From Aradus depressus (Eukaryota; Arthropoda; Insecta; Hemiptera; Aradidae), in assembly GCA_963662175.1 (NCBI GenBank), contig OY759217.1, positions 8,682,562-8,746,561 on the forward strand: DNA of 64,000 nt, written 5' to 3'. This document shows, one piece after another, positions 31,051-42,712 of this stretch. The notes beneath the pieces are model-generated. The model saw only the letters and a list, made by a program, of their open reading frames with translations, was not told where the DNA came from and searched no databases. The number at the start of each line of letters is the position of its first letter. Positions within the stretch are counted from its first letter, which is position 1. Both the position numbers and the translations under genes were made by a program.

Positions 31051-32310
31051 GTAGTAGTAACTATGTGTTCGCTGTGAGGTCCGCTGTTGCAAGACATTTA
31101 CTAGCTGTGATGCCCAGCGTTCCTTATATCGTACTAGCTGTGGGGTCCGCTGTTGCAAGGCACTTACTAGCTGTAGTGCTCAGCCCGAGCGTTCCTAACT
31201 ATGTACTAGCTGTGGGGTTCGCTGTTTCAAGGCACCTACAAGACATTTACTAACTGTGATGCCCAGCGTTTCAAACTAGGTACTAGCGGTGGGGTCCGCT
31301 GTTGCAGAACACATACTAGCTGTGATGCCCAGCGTTTCTAACTACGTACTAGCTGGGGGTCCGCTGTTGCAAAACACATATTAACTGTGATGCCCAGCGT
31401 TCCTAACTTCGTACTAGCTGTGGGGTCCGCTGTTGCGAGGCACATACTAGCTGTAGTGCCCAGCGTTCCTAACCTTTTACTAGCTGTGGGGTCCGCTGTT
31501 GCAAGGCACATACTAGATGTGGTGCCAAGGGTTCCTAACTACGTACTATCTGTGGGGTCTACAGTTGCAAGGCACTTACTAGCTGTGATGCCCAGCGTAT
31601 TTAACTACGTACTAGCTACGGGGTCCGCCGTGGCAAAACACATACTAGCTGTAATGCCCTATGGTTCTAACTACATACTATCTGTGGGTCCGTAGTTGGA
31701 AGACACATACTAGCTGTGATGCCCAGCGTTTCTAACTAGGTACTAGCGGTGAGGTCCGCCTTTGCAGAACACATACTAGCTGTGATGCCCAGCGTTTCTA
31801 ACTACATACTAGCTGTGGGGTCCGCTGTCGCAAAACACATATTAGCTGTGATGCCCAGCGTTCTTAACTTCGTACTAGCTGGGAGGTCCGCTGTTGCGAG
31901 GCACATACTGGCTGTGGTGACCAGTGGTTTTAACTACGTACTAGCTGTGGGGTCCGCTGTTGCAAGGCACTTAATAGCTGTAGGGCCCAGCGTTCCTAAA
32001 AACGTACTATCTGTAGGGTCCGCTGTTGCAAGGCACTTACTAGCTGTGATGCCCAGCGTTCCTAACTTCGTACTAGCTGTGGGGTCCGCTGTTGCGAGGC
32101 ACATACTAGCTGTGGTGCCCAGCGTTCCTAATTACGTACTAGCTGTGGTGCCCATCGTTTCAAGGCACATACTAGCTGTGGTCACAAACGTTCTCAAGTA
32201 CGCACTGGCTAGGACGTCCAGCGATGCTAAGTATTCACTAGCTGTGGTTTCCGCCGTTGAAAGGCGCATACTAGCTGTGGTGCCCAGGGGTCCTAAAAAC
32301 TTACTAGCGT
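31050..32310 (+). repeat. 33-bp dyad tandem array in Helitron 2
   Basis: About 38 half-units of the same two types as in element 1, ending in the same 3' flank (cgcatactagctgtggtgcc + caggggtcctaaaaa). Frames of 62, 102 and 199 codons stay open along it for the same modulo-three reason. Confidence 0.88.
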
Positions 32311-32464
32311 TACTACAGTTGAAGGTCTATAATCCTTATTCCGTATGAATATTTCAAATTCATGAATGTACTGTCGAGGAACTGAATAGCCTTATAGGAG
32401 ATATTAGGAGAAAAGTCAAAGTTCCCCGGGCAACGCCGGGTATTACTGCTAGTTAATTAATATA

Positions 32465-33319
32465 CATAGATGTCGGAGGGGGATGTAGGGTGATGTACTG
32501 GCCAGCAGAGCCGGCCGCCCAAAAATACCCCGGAAGGCGTGGGGGGATGTGGAGATGACTCCCCTTAGCTTCACAGCTGGATAGGATGGATTGGAGACTG
32601 GTTTACTTCAACTGGCTTGTCTTCTGCACTCTGCTTCTGTTTTCTTGGATATATGTCGAACCCCGAGCGAGCTGGGCAGGGCACACTAGTTGGACCAATG
32701 GTATCAAAAGTTCCAACTAGCGGCCCCTTAATCCAGAGCTGCTGAGGGAGCGGGAGCCGATCAGGGGTAGGGTCAGGCGTCAGCTGACCCTAGGGGCCCT
32801 CTAGCACGGATTCCCAACCGCTCAACAGCCCCGGACAGCACCCGCGCTCGCCAGGGGCCTAAAAGGTTTGGGGACAGTGGCGTGATGGTAGTTCCACCTA
32901 GTAGCTTAAAGGTGAACTACCATCACGGGCCAATCATGATAAATTGGGGAAGTTTTTATACTGGTTCTCGGCACGTGCGAGAATGTCACGGGAAGAGAGT
33001 TGGTATCAACATATTTTTTTATATATATTGTTTTTGAAAAAAAGTTATCTTAATTTTTATTAAATAGAAAAATGTGTCTACTTATTATAAATGTATCTAT
33101 GTGTTAATTTTTTTTTATACTCATATTTTTAAGTATTTATTTATTCAGTTTTTATTAATTTCATTTTACTTTTTTTAATAGTTTTGTTATTACTACTAAT
33201 CATAGATGTGTTAGACTCAAGTATTTATAAATCTAATTTATAAGCTATCTTAATATAAATTCTTTTGACGTATCCTATTACCATGTATTGGTTTAACGGA
33301 AATAAATTTATTATTATTA
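32465..33319 (+). mobile_element. LINE-derived 3' region with structured leader
   Basis: A comparatively GC-rich 500-bp block with several stem-loops is followed by an A/T-rich stretch ending ggtttaacggaaataaattt + attattatt. Its last ~210 bp recur at 46499-46711 with the same (ATT)n end. A simple-repeat 3' end behind a taacggaaataaa motif is typical of LINE 3' ends. No reverse transcriptase text is readable, so this copy is 5'-truncated or internally deleted. Confidence 0.55.
32686..32927 (+). other. three consecutive RNA-type stem-loops
   Basis: Stem 1: ctagttgga (32686-32694) with tccaactag (32712-32720). Stem 2: tagggtcag (32768-32776) with ctgacccta (32784-32792). Stem 3: cgtgatggtagttc(c)acct (32881-32899) with aggtgaactaccatcacg (32910-32927), one bulged base. 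All are in the same 240 bp of the LINE-like segment and would fold in its transcript. Structured UTRs can bind LINE proteins; that role here is an inference. Confidence 0.65.
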
Positions 33320-33384
33320 TGTAATCACATGTTGTCACCGGACTTTCATGTTTTCCGACACCTAGAATGCAAAAATTAAAAAAA

Positions 33385-33600
33385 AAATTCTGTGTGTCTG
33401 TCTGTGAATACCGTTAAATCCCGGTAGAGTAAATGTATCGACACGAAATTTTATATGTATATCCAGAAGTCTTTAACGATGACACTCATTGATTTTGGGT
33501 CAAATCGGCTAAAGGGCGGGGGGGGGGGGGGGGGGGGCATTACGTGAGGAGGCTTAACACGAAAATTCGAATTACATCCGTTATAATGCATGACATGAAA
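33385..33600 (+). repeat. family X, plus strand, 5' part
   Basis: Reads ttctgtgtgtctgtctgtga, atgtatcgacacgaaatttt, cattgattttgggtcaaatc, ggctaaagggc then a 20-G run (33518-33537), and ggcttaacacgaaaattcga. The match stops after ttataatgcatgacatgaaa. The G-run has replaced the usual ggaaggaggaggg linker. Confidence 0.65.
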
Positions 33601-35088
33601 AAAAAACTTTTTCCACTGATTATTTTCTTTCCTATTCCTCCATTAGCGAACCGATTCATTGACAGGTTTTCCTTTGATTGATTGAGACTCCTAAATTATT
33701 TTTTATTATTTGAATAGATAGACACACAAACACAAAAAAAAACAAATAGAATCCTGGTCTCCTAATTCCGGTATTCGCAAGATTGAATATTTGATTGGTA
33801 TTTCGGGGTCCTAGGTCGCACATACTAGGCACTTCCTAGTCTGGGAGAGCAAATCAGAAGCACTGATCTGGGGCTTATATCCTAAATGGTGTGTGAGGGG
33901 GAGGGTGAATGAGATGACTCAGGGAGGGGAGGTTAAGCCCAAATCAGGCTGAAATGAGGCCTCATCAATGGGTGATGGGTGACTGGTATAGCGGCCCTTC
34001 CCTCCCCTTGTCCTAACTTAACTTCCAGACCAGGTCTCAACCACTCTTCGCCCATCTGTCTTCTTACTTCACAACTTGGTCACTATAGTCGATCTATATT
34101 CACGAAATGTTTAGGGGGTGGGGGGTAGTTTATATGAGTAATATATTGGAGAATACATAACTGCCCTTGAAAAAAAGATAATAATACTTAGATACCTACT
34201 TAGTCACTGATTTACTCTCATTGTAACTAATCACTGTCACTGTCACTGCTGCTGCTAAGGAGGTCTCTAGGCCACTGACGCTTAAGCCGTCGTTGGGGAA
34301 GTATGGCAGAATGGAGGGCTCGGACTAGAGGATTACTGTGGGAACTAAAAGGGCAGGGAGGGTGGGAAAGATAGAATATGCAACGACAACTGGCTGAAGA
34401 AATCGAATCTGGGCTTCAAAATCACAGAAAACGGACGTAAGGGTAATTTTTACCCACCTTTGACCTTTTGACTGGCAAAATTACCTGAATCATTTTTGAA
34501 AAACTCAAATGTTGCTGTACTTGAAGGGTTATAACTGTTGAAAAGATTTCCGGAAAGTTTTACATTTATCTGAAGCAGGATAATCGATAGCAGTTATCAG
34601 AGATGTTGTGCTAAGCCGTCCCCCTAGTTTTTCATTTTCAAAATCATTTTTGAGTCGAAAAACGAATTGAAATATTGAAATAGGGTTTATGGTTCATTTA
34701 GGTCATGCGCTTACTAATATACGGTACAAAATGGTGGAGAACCCGCACGCAATCTATCGGCGTGTTTGTACATATCACAAACTTAAAAAAATAAATGATA
34801 ATGATAATAATTCTTTTCCTCAGGATCATAAATTTGAGTATCAAAGATTGCAATCTAATTGGACGGTTGGATATGTTAAGTATGGCTGCATGTCCGGCAG
34901 ATGTCGCCCCCTCAAAGTGTCTATTATTATAGAGCATTAGGGCATACGATCATTTCCTCAGATCGGCTTATCCTAACGGTCCATGGGATCAAATCAACGG
35001 CCACCCTGTCAGAGATTATCCGTTCGTATCTCCACATGTCCCCAGATCTACCACAGCACTCACATATATACCATGTTTACATAATGCT
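33601..35088. other. no recognised gene; contains dispersed repeat DR2
   Basis: The segment 34215-34370 (aatcactgtcactg..., aaggaggtctctaggccact, gactagaggatta, gggaactaaaagggca) recurs in similar form at 50319-50432 and is called DR2 here. The 83- and 101-codon frames at 34689-35206 show no known motif. The rest is unassigned. Confidence 0.45.
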
Positions 35089-35372
35089 TAGGTTAGGTTT
35101 TGTGACTCATGGCCGGGCTTTAACTACAAGGTCATATCGCCTACTTCCAGAGCGCTCTTTCGTCACTCTGGTGGACATGAGCCCGACTCTACTGTGGGAG
35201 TCCTAAATTTTGCCTACCCTAAATTTTTATTCACCTAGGGCGGGGGTCTTTAACGAGTACCGGACATCGTTCAGGCTAGGGACCATCGCTTAACGTCCCA
35301 TCCGAAGGACAGCGTTCTTAAGTTTATTTTACCTCTCAGATAAAATCAATTAAGGGATCCGGTCGGGTAGTT
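35089..35372 (-). mobile_element. SINE type 1, lacking the tRNA-like head
   Basis: Reverse complement of body and tail: ggttaggttttgtgactcat, gtcatatcgcctacttccag, tcactctggtggacatgagc, gtcctaaattttgcctaccc, gtctttaacgagtacc, ccatccgaaggacagcg, ttaagtttattttacctctc. It ends at cagataaaa, with a weak ggatccggtcgggtag remnant of the head beyond. The 3' end shows ttaggttaggtttt, a TTAGG-type tail. Confidence 0.82.
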
Positions 35373-37640
35373 TTTAATATCTTATAGTTTTTACTATATT
35401 ATAAAAAAAAAAAAAATCAGAAATTTCAAATGACAATGATACCGACCTTGCAGTAGCTAAAAAAAATTGTATACTACAGGTCTCTTCTTCAAGTCGACAA
35501 TAACACAGTTCTGAAAAATTTTAATTATTTAAAAATACGTAAGTGAATGACTGCCCGAGTTTAAAAATTATTTTATTTGGTGGAAAACAGACCAACTAGA
35601 TTGGTGTCAACAGCCCGGTGCAGACACCCCATTTGATCTATATTCATGAATTTTTCAGGGAAAGTTCAAGGTGAACCTATTTTACCTAGACAAATTTTTT
35701 ATTGGACTATTATCACCAGAGTTCTGTTGTGTTTAAAATATTGAGTGACTTACCTATTGTTTCAATGAAAACTTCAAAAAGTATAACATTTTTAAGTTAT
35801 AATTTATTTTGAGGAGTGGCTGAACCAGCTCATTTCTACTTCGAGACTTACCTATGTATGTACTGTAATGTAATAAAGTGCGACCCGTTTCATTGATTTT
35901 TTAATAATAAATAACAATAAATAGAATGGAAATAAAAAATATATATTTGAGTTTGGAAAAGGAAAATTTAATATATTTGGCCGTGTTGTTTGTTGGGTCG
36001 GCCATATTGGGAGATATTGGGAAATGTTGGAAGACGCTATATACAGAAAGGTTATGTTTGGCGTCCCAAGGTCCCTAAGAGTCCCCATTGTGAAAGTGAA
36101 GTGGAAGTTGTGAGTGTTGATGATTTGTCCCTTATTTGAGTGACTTTCCCAAATTATGTCCTGTACCCTGGTAAAGAAGAACCAGAGAGGAAATCAGAGA
36201 AAAAAGAACTGGAACATCACTGGAGCGTCCATCCAACGTTTAAGCACGTGGTGCATATAAGGGTCGTATATAGTATGTATAATTTTTGATTTAATTTATG
36301 TAAATATATTATTTTTATTATGAGTTTTTAGATTTTCGTAGTTTGTTTCCCATGCTCAATTCTAGTCAATGGTGATTTAACAATTTAGTTTTTCAAAACT
36401 TTCTTGACTGATCGAACTTTTGCCTTTGTTTTATAGAAATCTAATTATACATATTAAAATCAATAATTTAAGTATCGCTCTATTAGATAGGCGATCTGGC
36501 ATCCCTTTAATATTTTATTCTAGTAACAATCAGTTATACAGTTTGAGAAAGTTCCTGCGTATTTGAAGTAAAGTAAAGAAATTATTTTAAATAAAAGCGC
36601 GTAGAATCGAAACGCCACAGTACATTTTACATAATACCGCTTAGATCTATGACTTGATCAAAAATAGCTTCAAGTTAAAGTTATAGAGAAAACTGAAGTA
36701 CATGTTTTATAGAAAATACGATTATTCGCAGGTCAATTCCGCAGATACATCTTGAAAACCGTCTTTAAATGTAGTTTTGAAACACATATTTCTAGACGTT
36801 TCCTTAAATGTAGTTTTGAAACACATATTTCTAGACGTTTCCTTGATTTACCCGAAAACGATTAGTACTATCGAAAAATGTTCCTTATTCAGATTCCATT
36901 CGCTATTAAGTCCTTAGATTTGAGGTAGGATCAATATGACTAAAGTATACCACCTGAAAAAATGAAAAGTAATGTTAATTTCTTAGTTGGTAGGCGGATG
37001 TAGTGGACTTGTTGAATAAGTAACATGGAGGTATCAGTCCGACAATTTTATTTATTACAAAACATGCATAAACCAAAAAATATTTTTAAAAAAAGTACTA
37101 TTTACGAATTTGACCTGAGCTATAACAGTAGGTAAATTCTAGTAGTTCATATATGTTCAGATTCACCACCTGAGGTTGGCAAGTTGCCGAAAATAGTTGT
37201 GTAATAAATACAATTATTGTACTGATAACTTTGTATTACTTATTTAAATCCGTCGGAAATATTTCAAAGTAAATAGTATCGCGTAGCTACGAATTATAAA
37301 AAAAAATAAAAATATAAGAAAAAAATAAAATGTATGTGATGTGGTCATTACAGGATGTTCTTATACCACCGACGCTTACAGATTACTCATTACTTTCATA
37401 TATCCTGTAATGCCAGTATGAAATGATTTTAAGAAGAGGGGGGGAGAGAGAGTGTTCTGTAAGCGTCATTGGTATAAGAAGAGGGGGGGAGAGAGAGTGT
37501 TCTGTAAGCGTCATTGGTATAAGAAGGTCCTATAACTTTTTATGATCATGACTTACTTTAAATATAGGATATTATTTATCTGAAAAAATGTTTCACTGTT
37601 TGTGTCTGTATTCATTTGGTATGAGTATGGATTTTATTTT
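35373..37640. other. no recognised gene; two local tandem duplications
   Basis: A 41-bp unit (ttaaatgtagttttgaaaca + catatttctagacgtttcc) is duplicated at about 36764-36843. A ~47-bp unit (aagaagaggggggagagag + agtgttctgtaagcgtcatt) is duplicated at 37432-37527. The first part is A/T-rich. No frame longer than about 80 codons resembles a protein family. Confidence 0.5.
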
Positions 37641-37759
37641 TTAGCACATGGCCTAAAAACTACAATCTCTTTCTAAAGTATAGGCCGGAGTCAAGGGAGT
37701 TGTGGGTCTTGACATTTCCCAAGGGAGATGTGAAAGCAAAAAAAGTTGAAGAACCTCTG
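37641..37759 (-). mobile_element. possible hAT-type terminus
   Basis: On the minus strand this starts CAGAGGTTCTTCAACTTTTT and runs into tgctttcacatctcccttgg, the style of the 5' end of hAT elements. No partner end or target duplication was identified, so the call is tentative. Confidence 0.35.
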
Positions 37760-37790
37760 CTTTAAACGAAGCGATACATAAACCCAAATT

Positions 37791-37817
37791 CCCCCCCCCC
37801 CCCCCCCCCCCCCCCCC
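37791..37817. repeat. poly-C/poly-G run (27 bp)
   Basis: Uninterrupted C homopolymer on the plus strand, producing the poly-Gly section of a minus-strand frame at 37653-38024. Its length is probably unreliable in the assembly. Confidence 0.85.
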
Positions 37818-38012
37818 TCTCCCTTCCTTGTCAAACTTTGCATTCAATTGAAAGTACTCTTCAGCATTTGACGAATTACAAAATGGCTCCTCATATAGTC
37901 GATAGTATTTTTGTTGGACAGCTTCTTCACTAGGACGATTTGTTCTAAAATTTATATTACTAAGCCCCCTAACCCTCCTTCCTTTGTTATATAATCGGTT
38001 AGAAGTTCGATT

Positions 38013-39205
38013 TTGAGTTTTCAACGAAATTTTATGTATTCCTACCCTTATTTAAACAAAAATTTCGTCTGTGTGTTTGTCTTTGTACATGATTCCATGT
38101 ATAGGGTAAGTTATATAATCGATCAAAAAATTCGAAGTGGAGTTTTCAATGGAATTTCATGTTTTCTCGACGTGTTTTCCGATTCTAAATTCGAGAAAAA
38201 AAAATTCTGTCTGTGACTTTGATCGCTATAACTCCCGACAGAATGAATGTATCGACACGAAATTGTATATATACAGTAGAATCCCGATAATTCGTATGCT
38301 CAAGGGACTGACGGTTTGCTACAAATTATCGGGATTACCAATTATCGTGAGTACAAAATAAATAAAAATTAAAAAAACGTATTAATGCAAACATGAATGT
38401 ATTAAGAAGTCTGTACAATGTGGTAAGAATAAAAACTATACAATAAACACTGCTTTATACTAAACTATACAATAAACAATACCTGCAATAAAAAATATGT
38501 ACATACTTATGTTCTAGATTAAATAAACACTTATCAAACATTTGTTCGAAAAAAATCCGTAATTTTTTGCAGACGGGTATTGTCAATTGCTTTGTCAAGA
38601 GTGTTCAGAGCAAAAAATACCTCATGACCAACATCTGATTTTGCTCTAGAACAGGCCCGTATCGTCAGCATTGGATATGTTCTTAGGCTCATAAGGTTCT
38701 ATTATTTTTCCCAATTCATCCTTCCACTCAGAGCAAACGTTATCTGACACACTTGCACTTTCCCCACTAAGCTTCTTAAATTTAATGTTGTCCTCTCTCC
38801 CCCTCTTCAAAACAGTACGAATTAACGAGGTTTTTAAGCTGGAAATACGAATTATAAGACTTTTAAGTGACCTCGAGCATTAACATAATACGAATTACCG
38901 AGGGGTCTGAAATGCATTGTTTTTATACCACTTATCGGGAGTTCTCTGGGGACCGGCAAATGTGTACGAATTAGCCAGAAATACGAATAATCGGGATATG
39001 AAATATCGGGATTCCACTGTATATGTAATTAAAACCACCTACGGATGACACCTACTGTTTTTCAGCCAAATCGATCAAACGGAAGGAGGATCTGAGGGGG
39101 GCGCAATCAAACCCCAATAATTGCCGATGTAATGAATTTATCGACACAAAATTTAGTATGAGGATTTAGGAGCCCCTACGTAAGTCAACTATTGTGCAAT
39201 ATTCA
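38013..39205 (+). repeat. family X copy split by a pogo-like MITE
   Basis: The left half (38100-38273: agggtaagttatataatcga, ttcgaagtggagttttcaat, ggaatttcatgttttctcga, gaatgaatgtatcgacacga) and right half (39022-39205: ctactgtttttcagccaaat, gaaggaggatctgagggggg, gatgtaatgaatttatcgac, cctacgtaagtcaacta) are collinear with the unbroken copy at 43064. The break falls in cgaaattgtata|tatgtaatt at the TA dinucleotide used by the inserted element. A second 5' terminus-like piece precedes it at 38013-38060. Confidence 0.75.
38274..39019. mobile_element. pogo/Tigger-type MITE with TA duplication
   Basis: Left end TA|CAGTAGAATCCCGATAATTC, right end TATCGGGATTCCACTG|TA: ~18-bp inverted terminal repeats with TA on both sides. 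Subterminal sequence repeats the theme (ttatcgggattaccaattat at 38326; aatacgaataatcgggatat at 38980). 746 bp, no transposase frame found. It sits inside a family X copy, so it is younger than that copy. Confidence 0.85.
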
Positions 39206-40515
39206 AAATATATCGACGTTAAACATTTTAATATTTAAGTAAAAATGACAATGCAGATGGCAGTGTAAAAGGTGGAGGCCAGGGTCTTGGCAGGAAAAGG
39301 GAGAAGCACGATGACGTCAGCAGCAATACCACGTAAGGATGGTCACCTGACATGGGTAGCCAATCGGTATGCAGGAAAGTTTCCCGGCTTTTTAATGGCG
39401 GGAAGATGCTAGAGAGTTAGATACGCACCCATCTAGCTTTACTTAGCCAGTCACCTTCGTAGAGGGAGCATCGTCTTGCCCAGTCACCTTGGAGGAGGAT
39501 GGACCCATTGAAGGAGGTCCCAACTGTTTGAAATGTGAGTTGTGTAGAACTTTGTGCCAGTATGATTTTGAGTTTAAGAACATATCAGAACCCAGTAAAA
39601 CTAGTTGAAACATGTATCAAGTTTAACGTAGAGTCAGTAGAATATTGAAAAATCCGAAGCCGAGCATAAACCGCTGTAGATGACGCTACGCAGCAAGGTA
39701 CCTGTTTATAAGTAATATAAAAATGTATTCTAGGATAGTAGCATAGAAAAGGATTCTGATAAATAACCATAAATATCTATAATGTTTTTACCAAATATAT
39801 TTATTAAAATCATCATGAAGTAAGTTTCTTTTTGAGTATTTTGCAACCTCATGTCATCTTAGATTTTTAAAACTGTTGGTGATCTTGGCGAACCCACAAA
39901 CCAATAAATAAATAGATAAATAATTAGAAAATGTTAAAAATTACAATTGATTATTTGGGCAATCTTCAGAGGGTCGGACAACTCAAGGTAGAATTTCTGC
40001 CCGATTACATCATTTCTGTTATTCTTGGTACAGCTGTTCCCAAGTTTACAGAACCTAGTTATAAAGCAAGCCGCCGAAATGGGCCACAAAACGAATTGAT
40101 CCTACAACGCTAAGAAAACAATATAATCTGCTATGTTTTTGAAAGATCTAAGAAGAGATGTCTAAAGGAGCCACTGAGATGTTTATTCGCCCCTATCTTT
40201 GTCGAGAGACGGAGGGGCTTACAAGGGTTGTGACTTGCAATTTCCCCTAAGTCCACTTTTATCTAGGAGCCCCTAAGTCTGATAGGAGTAAGCCCTCGGC
40301 AATAAGTTGTTTCTGGAAAACAGTCTCAGACAATCCGTTTAAGGGGTGACCCTCTTTGCACAAATACTCTTGAAACTACGTATAGCTTCTCTCCTCTGTC
40401 TAACTTTATTTGTCTGACTCCCTTTTAATACACTTGCTCCAACAATTACAGTGAATCTGTGGCTATTCTGCAGTCCCCGTTCTGGGGAGTAATGGAAGTA
40501 ACCCCACTGTTCTTA
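39206..40515. other. no recognised gene
   Basis: Moderate GC for this window. Short frames (60-61 codons) at 39585-39770 and 39931-40113 have no recognisable motif, and no repeat shared with the rest of the window was seen. Confidence 0.4.
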
Positions 40516-40615
40516 CTTCCTCAGCAGTACGCAGTATAGTGACAATTATGTAATCGGTCTGAAATTCGATGTTGTGACTTTTTTGTTTTTCGGACCCCTT
40601 GTTTCAAAAATGAAT
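40516..40615 (+). repeat. family X 5' terminus, plus strand
   Basis: cttcctcagcagtacgcagt, atgtaatcggtctgaaattc, gatgttgtgacttttttg: the terminal 80 bp of the family, degraded. It stands head to head with the following copy. Confidence 0.6.
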
Positions 40616-40621
40616 TTTAAA

Positions 40622-41055
40622 AAAGATGTCGGTGAATCATCGGCACTGTACAAAACCAATCGACCGTTTAGTATACAGATCTATAGTTGCCCAACTTAGG
40701 GACTTCTCCCCATTCTTTCAACTGATAATAGTTGATAATCCTTAAAGGGCTAACATCAATACATGTTCACTAGAACGGCATTTATTATAGTTTTTGTGTT
40801 AAGTCTACCCCCTAATCCTCCACTTCCCTTTAAACGATCAATAGGTGTTGTCCTTAGAGGGTCCTTGGGTACACATATAAAATTTCATGTCAATATATTC
40901 ATTCTATGGGGACGTATGGTGTTCACAAACACATACACAACTTTTTTTTTAATTTTTGGAATCAGGGGGTCGGAAAACATGAAATTCTGTTGAAAAATCG
41001 GCATCGAATTTCTGACCGATTACATAACTTCTCCTGTACAACGTATAAGTAAAAT
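40622..41055 (-). repeat. family X, near full-length, minus strand
   Basis: From the palindromic terminus gatgtcggtgaatcatcggc through caatcgaccgttta, gttaagtctaccccctaatc, ttccctttaaacgatcaata, acatataaaatttcatgtca, ggaatcagggggtcggaaaa and catcgaatttctgaccgatt to acataacttctcctgta. About 430 bp; one of the three most complete copies in the window. Confidence 0.75.
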
Positions 41056-41707
41056 GGTAGGGTGGATTAATTTTTTCACCCCAACCCGCCTCTCCCTCCT
41101 TCCAGAGGTGTATAGAGTTTGCGATGGTTAAGGGATATCTCCAGTTATTATATATAACAACTACCAAATTTAGACAAAGTGATTATTGAGACGGTATAAA
41201 TCAATTAATCTAGTTATTATATATAATATCTAGAAAGACTTAGATAGAGAAATAAAACACAATAAATTTTACTTTATTTTATGGGTACGTTAGTGAGGAT
41301 ATAAAGTTATATAGTAAACTACCTTAACAAATGAGTCGTTTTTAATCTATACTCTATGTGAAAACCAGAATCATCATAATAACAATTATAAGGATCTAGT
41401 ATTCAAGTAATTTTATACTAGGTAAATAGTAAAAAAATCTAAAATAAAATAATTTTAATAAAAAAATATATTGCACTATCTTTTATTCTGATTAATAAAG
41501 ACACAAATTATAGAAATGTATTACTTTGACCAATTCATACTAGCTGTTAACTATATCTGGACAAAGCAAGTAATTTATTAAATTAAATAGACAATGTAGT
41601 CTGTTTATATAATATCAAGCGATTACATATAGTCGCTATTTAATCACTTTGTCCGTAACATATAAATAAAATAGGCAGGTTCCTTGTTATCGAATCTGGG
41701 AAACTAG
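41056..41707. other. AT-rich stretch, no gene recognised
   Basis: Contains a ~35-bp near-duplication, ttatatataa...ctagttattatatataa (41140-41230). No coding signal. Confidence 0.45.
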
Positions 41708-42712
41708 TGGGGAACTCCTCACTAGACTTGGGGGGCGTAACTCCTCACTAAACTTGGGGAGGGGAACTTCTCACTAATCTTGAGGGGGGGGGGGGAGCGT
41801 AACTCCTCAATAAACTTGGGGAGGGGGGGGGGGGGGGGGGGGAGCGTAACTCCTCACTAGACTTGGGGAGGCGGAACTCTTCACTAAACTTGGGGAGGGG
41901 AACTTCTCACTAATCTTGAGGGGGGGGGGGGGGGGCGTAACTCCTCACTAAACTTGGGGAGGGGGGGAGCGTAACTCCTCACTAGACTTGGGGGGCGTAA
42001 CTCCTCACTAGACTTGGGGGGGAGGCGGAACTCTTCACTAAACTTGGGGAGGGGAACTTCTCACTAATCTTGAGGGGGGGGGGGGGGGGGGGGGGGGGAG
42101 CGTAACTCCTCACTAAACTTGGGGAGGGGGGGGGGGGGGGAGCGTAACTACTCACTAGACTTGGGGAGGCGGAACTCTTCACTAAACTTGGGGAGGGGAA
42201 CTTCTCACTAATCTTGAGGGGGGGGGGGGGGGCGTAACTCCTCACTAGACTTTGGGGGGGGGGGGACTCCTCACTAGATTTGGGAGGGGGACTTCTCACT
42301 AGACTTGGTGAGCGGGACTCCTCACTAGACTTGGGAGGGGGACTCCTCACTAGACTTGGGGGGCAAAACTCCTCACTAGATTTGGGAGGGGGACTTCTTA
42401 CTCGACTTGATGAGTGGGACTCCTCACTAGACTTGGGAGGGGGACTTCTCACTAGAATTGGTGAGCGGGACTCCTCACTAGACTTGGGAGGGGGACTCCT
42501 CACTAGACTTGGGGAGCGGAACTTCTCACTAAACTTGGGGAGGGGGGGGGGGGCGGAACTCCTCACTGGTCTTGAGGGGCAGTACTCCTCTCTAGACTTG
42601 GTGGGCGGGACTCCTCACTAGACCTGGTGGGAGGGATTCCTCACTAGACTTGGGGGGGCGGGACTCCTCACTAGACTTGGGGGGCGGGACTCCTCACTAG
42701 ACTTGGGGGGAG
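41708..42712. repeat. G-rich minisatellite (~30-bp units)
   Basis: About 30 units of actcctcactagacttgggg plus a variable G-run and gcg/gga link; several G-runs exceed 15 bases. Variants actcttcactaaacttgggg and cttctcactaatcttgaggg recur as a higher-order block (three times, 41745-42230). The 194-codon Pro/Ser frame on minus and the 113-codon Gly/Leu frame on plus are products of the repeat. Confidence 0.9.

Larger units (their letters stand above)
28410..32452 (+). mobile_element. Helitron-like element 2, non-autonomous, repeat-filled
   Basis: Same ends as element 1 (TCTATATTAATAAAG...; hairpin ccccgggcaacgccgggtat; CTAG at 32449-32452 followed by T) and preceded by A, which is the canonical A|T insertion site. 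It starts 4 bp after the end of element 1, in the same orientation. It is almost twice as long, solely because both internal arrays have more units. Confidence 0.87.

Noticed and set aside
27516..32348. Plus-strand frames of 84 to 199 codons with VGSAVARHILAV repeats
   Set aside because: Open because of the 33-bp unit of the Helitron array; no start context or domain.
41982..42621. 194-codon Pro/Ser-rich frame and 113-codon Gly-rich frame
   Set aside because: Opposite-strand readings of a G-rich minisatellite.
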